Positions 34,701-36,600 of a stretch of DNA of 36,600 nt are shown here, one piece after another. The translations under genes were made by a program, and so were the position numbers. The stretch lies in contig JACRJZ010000035.1 of NCBI GenBank assembly GCA_016219875.1, positions 1 through 36,600 of the forward strand. Reading direction: 5' to 3'. Position 1 is the first letter of the stretch. Every line of letters starts with the position of its first letter. The DNA comes from Verrucomicrobiota bacterium. GTDB taxonomy: Bacteria > Verrucomicrobiota > Verrucomicrobiia > Limisphaerales > JACRJZ01. The notes beneath the pieces were generated by a model. It ran no database searches. It saw nothing but the letters and a program-made list of their open reading frames with translations, and had not been told where the DNA came from.

Positions 34701-35784
34701 TGGACGTGTGGTCCGTGCCGTTGGCGGGAATCATGTCCAGGCAACCACTGCCAGGGAAGGGGCCTACGCCACCCAAGGGCGATTCAAAGATGGCCACAGG
34801 CGGGACCACGAACGAGTTGTCGATCCAGTTGTTCCAGGTCATGTAGTAGGGCTGGTTGGTGAACTGGAGCGGGGTGTCGAAGTCAAAGCTGATGCCGTGA
34901 ACCGGGTTCACCGTGAGCGACGCCGCCGCGCTGGTCACGGAACCGCCACAGTTGTTCACGACGACACGGAACAGGCCAGTCGAATCACTGTTGAGATTCG
35001 AGATGGCAAGGCTGGAAGCCGTGGCGCCGGCGATGTCCACACCGTTGGATTGCCACTGGTAGCTCAGCGGGGCGAGGACCGTGTTGATCGTGGTCGCCGC
35101 GACGCTAAAGACCACGCCGTTGCCCACGGAGGTCAATTGGTTCGCCGGCTGCGTCGTGATGGTGGGCGCACCGACCACCACGAGGGAAGCGGTGTTGGTC
35201 ACACTGTTGCACGTCCCGGTGATCTCGACGGTGTAGGCCCCCGCGTCGGCGGTGGTGACCGGATCAATGATGTACGTGTTGTCGAGGTCCGGCCCTTGGA
35301 GGACATCGACACCCTTCTTCCAGGTGTAGGTGAAGGGGCCGGCGCCGGTGGTCACGGCCGTGAACGTGGCGGTCGTGCCCGGGCAGTTCGTCTGGTGGGC
35401 CAGGGTGTTGGCGGTCAGCGCATTGACCGTCAGCGTGGCCGGCGTGCTGACGATGAAGCCCACGCTGTTGCTGATGACCACGGTGTAGGTGCCCGCGCTG
35501 GCCACCTGGATGTTGGGCAACGGCAGGACGGGGTTGGTGGCGTTGAGAATGACGTTGGTGTCATTGAACAGCCATTGGTAAGTGAACGGCGCGGTGCCAC
35601 TCGCCTCTACGGCGAAGTAATTACTGGTGCCGGCGCAAACGGTGACGCTGACCGGCTGAGTGGCGATGTCGGGGTCCGCCGCCCATAACGGAAGCGTCGT
35701 CAAACTGAGCAGACAAGTGGCGATTCCCCAAGCCGCGCGGGCCTGGTGAAAAGAGGAGGAGAGGATACGAGTGAGGTTTTTCAT
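25792..35784 (-). CDS. Giant secreted multidomain surface protein (Ig, PA14, discoidin-like, lectin-like, HYR)
   Basis: The protein has 3330 residues. A signal peptide (about 1-36, ending LPLWAA) is followed by three Ig-like domains (40-295), a LamG-like region (298-545), Ig (548-640), an SbsA-type Ig (640-735), a DUF1349-like concanavalin region (740-930), Ig (935-1035) and SbsA-type (1040-1130). PA14 domain 1 (about 1145-1455) has a discoidin/F5-8C-like insert at about 1260-1385. Then come PA14 2 (1480-1645), Ig and SbsA-type (1675-1850), PA14 3 (1860-2015), Ig and SbsA-type (2050-2240), DUF1349-like (2250-2455) and Ig (2460-2555). A cadherin-like domain is split by two lectin-like copies (2605-3040). 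Two HYR domains (3098-3264) and a short C-terminal module ending EKYFRLLIP close the protein. Many parts are carbohydrate-binding types, so adhesion to polysaccharide is likely. No catalytic centre is seen. The ATG at 35784 gives the signal peptide directly. Confidence 0.9.
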   Translation of the reverse strand: MKNLTRILSSSFHQARAAWGIATCLLSLTTLPLWAADPDIATQPVSVTVCAGTSNYFAVEASGTAPFTYQWLFNDTNVILNATNPVLPLPNIQVASAGTYTVVISNSVGFIVSTPATLTVNALTANTLAHQTNCPGTTATFTAVTTGAGPFTYTWKKGVDVLQGPDLDNTYIIDPVTTADAGAYTVEITGTCNSVTNTASLVVVGAPTITTQPANQLTSVGNGVVFSVAATTINTVLAPLSYQWQSNGVDIAGATASSLAISNLNSDSTGLFRVVVNNCGGSVTSAAASLTVNPVHGISFDFDTPLQFTNQPYYMTWNNWIDNSFVVPPVAIFESPLGGVGPFPGSGCLDMIPANGTDHTSIILPASFDFSLPGKTLYASTMFKAKTPGNNTRRATQMGFVTATNLGLADQAPQGFMTVIVQSGATTPVNGWNLRTQRRNSSGGLQESTNFVPPLSLTVSNWYRLTTVFSNTVNLAANNFAIIASLQDMGPLGTTPGAVVASFMTTTNNCDIANFRNVYFALRSFEDGGVEARDNTYVWTTPGNLFFVEQPRSQTVLQGRRTQFKAMVDGEGPYSYQWQRDDGGGGFTNIPGARSWNYIVPSVLVSDNLSQYKVVVTGPANTITSDAATLTVTSETLAVVSVGSVDGTTVGVTFSQPVDPATAENVGSYTINGETPVGARVYRTSLGALGPEGIYVLLTPPTVLSGNFTVVVSGVQDLSGGGLGGANSASGTVAGLIGYDVNPLITGPAGENYSFGPGQFIVTGGGSDIYSGGDGFRFVYTTKTGDFDVKVRIPYLDYTRFTAKAGIDARMSLDPYSPGVLVAFDPGPIAEQAGALRQYTEGTAKLTFGAGGTSWGTATRMYLPDLWLRFRRTGNTFMRYNSVDGVNWNFDGQVQPFAAYPAPSTVYLGLAVCAARNLQTMSAQFENYGDFAGYAGAAITISAQPTNIAVNAGSTATIGGLVATASGGGLPVSGELAYVWQREDGAGGWTNMATAGATNNLLAAGTVWATDNGAQYRAILMVPGALSVTSAVATLTVNDTALPTFSSANANLPWGHPVYDVVLNFSEPLTADSVTNLANYVVTNASGTLTVVSAGFLGLDPRTVVLKVSAPLDAGTVGVTVSGLRDLNGNTVAATTRTFRSFAAPTAPVVEEFYTGLIGPDITTHILQANLYTNETPTLVLYSNLFGHNVAINGLTVPSFGAGATSATESNGMRAFSWFVPPTNGAYKFWLRCDDKLQFWMNTNGPDTVIPTTRNSPAAQRAEQAIDKNVNTKYLNFDKLNSGFTLTTFRGTVVTGLRFTTANDAPERDPLSFTLEGTSGDVRTGPWVAIASGSTGLGTDPGRLQTRDADTFVNTTSYIAYRLRFPTVRDAAAANSMQIAEVQFLDAGGTDVSSGPVLIAEVTGASANYTVGSTPANSKTSIALVAGQRYYIEALMMELTGSEGFSVTWTAPTVTTAPANTSFIPPANLVHPAPLDPGVKTITELYIGYEGFLAGYNAYPGLIRATNFPVDNTAFYLPNFNYIAGLPSVVGYQRYFATQPALADTRFNNYLGRMMSYFVPPTNGLYKFYIRSDDASQLWMNTNAVNSTDPAGKVLLGLLPSYTNSGAWALAGQNISLTAGQKYYLEGLWKEGTGGDGMSVAVRSQGDTGTPALTPAVETIPGRLLEFPTPLGRVGAVSFTGILPANPVVAEGQTLTLTVAGLAGSMPYGGYFWYKDGVKVQENSFTNITPPLTMADDNTTYTLVVTNVLGWASRSVTVTVLPDTVAPTVVRSIGWRYNDGFTLEFSEPLEPVSATFLGNYQADNGLKILSATLDPSRTIVSFTTAPQAPGTRYTITLNNVLDASSAANSVAADTTASFSTWAVGGNAILVEVWTNLNGGSIGELTLAPKFQLNLPDLVWYTNVFGVGPFAANSGLEYYGARISGYFVPTNTGLYRFYARSDDASQLWMNINSADSENPAGRTMLIHVPGANQNINAANAQSVPIPLNEGQRYYMEALMKEGTGGDYFQMTFRACDANGVSVTGSPVDNSVTENISTAFFGGAPGTPDMLQVLSPPPASIHVTELDRVTLGLWAFVPSAYKVFPSFQWQKYDPATQSYTNLPGATLTNFTFVAHMSDIDSPLRVAVSLPGNTNTFTTTIQVDPYAFPPQIVSVNSLDGTSITVEYDVTVDPNTATDYLNYDLDYLAGGPGGFDAFNGLLIGDRTIVFPLNSAAYLSASTFHLDAYAIQSGALTPQAGDSSGDGGILHLTPLDIGTPAVGAGGYNPLAIIPLPLNPLSRTNGALDVSANGWDIWGAADGFHFDYRQVSGNFDIKVRVQSLTGADAWSKAGLMARPALTNNSRFILMATTPRTSPIAAQAPVNQFSFQWRDADAAAAAPSLGSLNSTDNPKYPNAWLRLQRVGSVFNGYFSSNAVDWVLLSSRDTSINSGGAFPSTLYLGLATSSHQQTTTPYPQLTLNAFAEYRDITFPLAPKITAQPGPTPVITGIHQSVTFSGVAATSDAPIQYQWLKDGAYLAGQTSASLTIANTAVADSGTYTLIVGNDGGGTLSEPLVLIVTNAPPVIVGETNLLVQNGVLSIPVADLLANDLDPEGDPLSVLAVSGVLPVTFTANFNDGLVPAGSTLYTSAGGGYIGTNGGVGDSACLKLTDNVNSQSGALVINELTPGKRVTAFTASFTLRIGDGTSQPADGFSFNFAPDLVNGVSGGDNGVGTGFSFCLDNYQFVPLAIGSVATAPGGGTANTSGLKINYNNIIIAGVQIPTWNNPRIVPVNITVTVDGIATVFVDGTNVFGNVTLPGYVPKAGRFGFYARTGGQNETHWVDDVSVSVLSTLDTARGYSINRGSLYGSAYITSVPGVANSGTLHLTDAANSQAGSFVLNQLTPGVAVETFNASFKLRIGNGTADAADGFSFNFASDLPDTNAPAAGTSEEGAGTGLSLCIDNYPAAGPGAPAFKVKYGGVELGSVLIPKWNNTNWVPVNVSLAAGGLLTVNVGGTNVVTDLATSYVPTVGRFGFYARTGGQNETHWLDDIVIDVTTAGLPGHYAADFNAGGPGQVTLANGVVTYTPPPDSCGSDQFYYLVSDGQVGGAVWSVKTVQIAEAVPTAPVIAFCVPNTTVAADTNCQALMPDLSSQLAANDNCCCLTVAQNPLAGSPLALGSTTTVTFIVTDTIGLSATCTATVVVADLTAPSIASCPPAQTIYTETSGEAVLPNFASLIEATEACSPPAVIQQSPAVGTLLPVGVTNVTLTVSDALGNAANCVVAVTVVQPINLTLSLTGGSLVIGWPTSIPVVVLQQTTNLTPPVAWSDVVPQPTNNPATLPVPSEPEKYFRLLIP

Positions 35785-35785
35785 A

Positions 35786-35875
35786 CTGCGGTTAACTGAG
35801 GTTTCTACGGGACCGGCGTTGCCCACCCGGTCGGACATAGCTGGGGGGCTTCGCCGCCGCACTGGTACACGCGAC
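35786..35875 (-). promoter_or_regulatory. Structured 5' leader candidate of the giant gene
   Basis: The 90 bases before the start codon can fold. On the minus strand GACCGG and CCGGTC enclose GTGGGCAACG, and upstream of that GGCGGCGAAGCC is followed by a C-run and CAGCTATGTC. The gene has no clear Shine-Dalgarno sequence. Most of this leader is also open in the giant gene's frame from an ATG at 35838, but the translation has no signal-peptide character. It may be a cis-regulatory RNA; no known riboswitch class was recognised. Confidence 0.35.
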
Positions 35876-36162
35876 AACACTTCGTTCGTCGCTTGATTCG
35901 CGTTTCTCGCGTTCTGTTGCCGTCATGTCTCGTGCGGGTTGCTGGGGCGGAGAAAAACATACTGCCTCTGCGTTGACAAGATTTTTCCTCGCCGAATTTT
36001 TCGCAGCGCCCTCGAACCCGACACTGAAGTTGAGGAGCGCGCCCGTCCCGAGCGTAGCTGGACGCGCCTTCGCATCCAGCCCCGTGGGCCAACGAAGGGA
36101 ATGGGGCGCTGGGAATCGTTCCACGGCCCCGGAGTTTTCCGCGAAGGCGCGGGTATATGTTC

Positions 36163-36328
36163 AGCGTAGCGCAGGCTTTCCAGCCTGCCGTGCCGCAGGT
36201 TTTCAACCTGCGGACGTTGTGCCGGGCGAAGGCGTGGACGAACTCGGCGTGGTTCTGAACTGGCCAGGCCCTGCCGACTGCAAGTCGGCGCTACGGCAGG
36301 CTGGAAAGCCTGCGCTACGACGCTCAAC
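36163..36328. repeat. Family A palindromic repeat, copy A5
   Basis: Starts GTAGCGCAGGCTTTCCAGCC at about 36166 and ends with the inverse GGCTGGAAAGCCTGCGCTAC at 36319. Inside are GCAGGTTTTCAACCTGC and GCCGACTGCAAGTCGGC. The flank GACGCTCAACA after it is inverse to the flank before copy A2. The 280 bases between the giant gene's leader and this repeat hold nothing recognisable. Confidence 0.8.
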
Positions 36329-36456
36329 ACATACCGGGCGCGCTCCCCATCTCATTTCGGATTTCGGGTTAAAGGCGCCTGCGAAGACATCGCGAGTCCA
36401 CCCGGACCGCCTCGCCGATTCAGGGCGGAACGCAGATGAGAGGGAAGCTGCTCTGG

Positions 36457-36597
36457 AGCCTCAGACATCCTGAGCCGTGGAACGCGCCTGGGCCGCCCGG
36501 TGAGGGCACCGGGCCTACAAGGCACGCCTTTCCTGTAGGCCGGGTCCCCTGACCCGGTGAACGCCGCTTCATCTCGATTCCTGGCCTCCACAAGACC
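36457..36597. repeat. Family E long direct repeat, copy 2
   Basis: Same 141-base block and same orientation as 22350-22490, about 97% identical by eye (four mismatches counted). It lies just inside the right edge of the window. Confidence 0.9.
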
Positions 36598-36600
36598 TCA

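Noticed and set aside
33952..35688. 578-codon plus-strand frame opposite the giant gene
   Set aside because: Its composition is extremely rich in Arg, Gly and Val with no domain pattern, while the minus frame shows clear Ig and concanavalin motifs.
35974..36003. Promoter-like TTGACA on the plus strand
   Set aside because: No TATAAT-like box stands at a suitable distance and no plus-strand gene follows; it points away from the giant gene.

Overview
The window is GC-rich and densely coded. It most resembles a free-living Verrucomicrobiota genome, probably of the Pedosphaera/Limisphaerales type. This is inferred from three things: the mix of families (a Tat-exported Gfo/Idh/MocA oxidoreductase, DUF1080, ThuA, DUF4832, a PQQ-type beta-propeller, GH51 and a giant Ig/PA14 surface protein); the short C-terminal module ending in F-Y/F-R-hydrophobic shared by two secreted proteins; and the very heavy load of short palindromic intergenic repeats. 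No rRNA, tRNA, CRISPR array, prophage or transposase gene was seen.

Layout. 1-747 is almost entirely repeats. 748-1731 (minus) encodes a secreted Ig-like protein. 2060-7684 (plus) is a run of housekeeping genes: thiG (thiazole synthase), rfaE1/hldA (heptose-7-P kinase), panB (pantothenate), ndh (type II NADH dehydrogenase) and purC (purines), broken up by repeat elements. 7835-10738 holds two small type II toxin-antitoxin-like modules on either side of a small hypothetical gene and a Tat-exported sugar-type oxidoreductase. 10923-12272 (minus) is a secreted beta-propeller. 12618-14155 is an ECF sigma factor with a coupled membrane anti-sigma gene. 14365-18261 (plus) runs from a nucleoside:H+ symporter-type MFS permease through a DUF1080 protein, two small TIR-domain genes and a ThuA-domain protein; the second TIR gene overlaps the ThuA gene by 4 nt. 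18263-22152 (minus) is a two-gene carbohydrate unit (GH51 arabinofuranosidase, then DUF4832). Then come a SpoU/TrmH RNA methyltransferase, a NahK-like sugar kinase and a giant 3330-residue modular surface protein (25792-35784), all on the minus strand. The right edge is again repeats.

Two themes stand out. (1) At least seven families of short palindromic or inverted-repeat elements (called A to G here) occupy nearly every intergenic gap. They nest inside one another and have entered reading frames, giving PanB and the sigma factor repeat-encoded C-terminal tails and putting repeat-encoded sequence in front of the export signals of the GH51 and DUF4832 proteins. (2) Much of the accessory content is exported glycan metabolism (GH51, DUF4832, DUF1080, ThuA, oxidoreductase, permease, NahK-like kinase, lectin/PA14 giant protein), with a TIR pair embedded in it. 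The best candidates for something undescribed are the TIR-TIR-ThuA arrangement, the nested-domain giant protein with its structured leader, and the coding use of mobile palindromes. All family assignments come from motif recognition by eye, not database searches.
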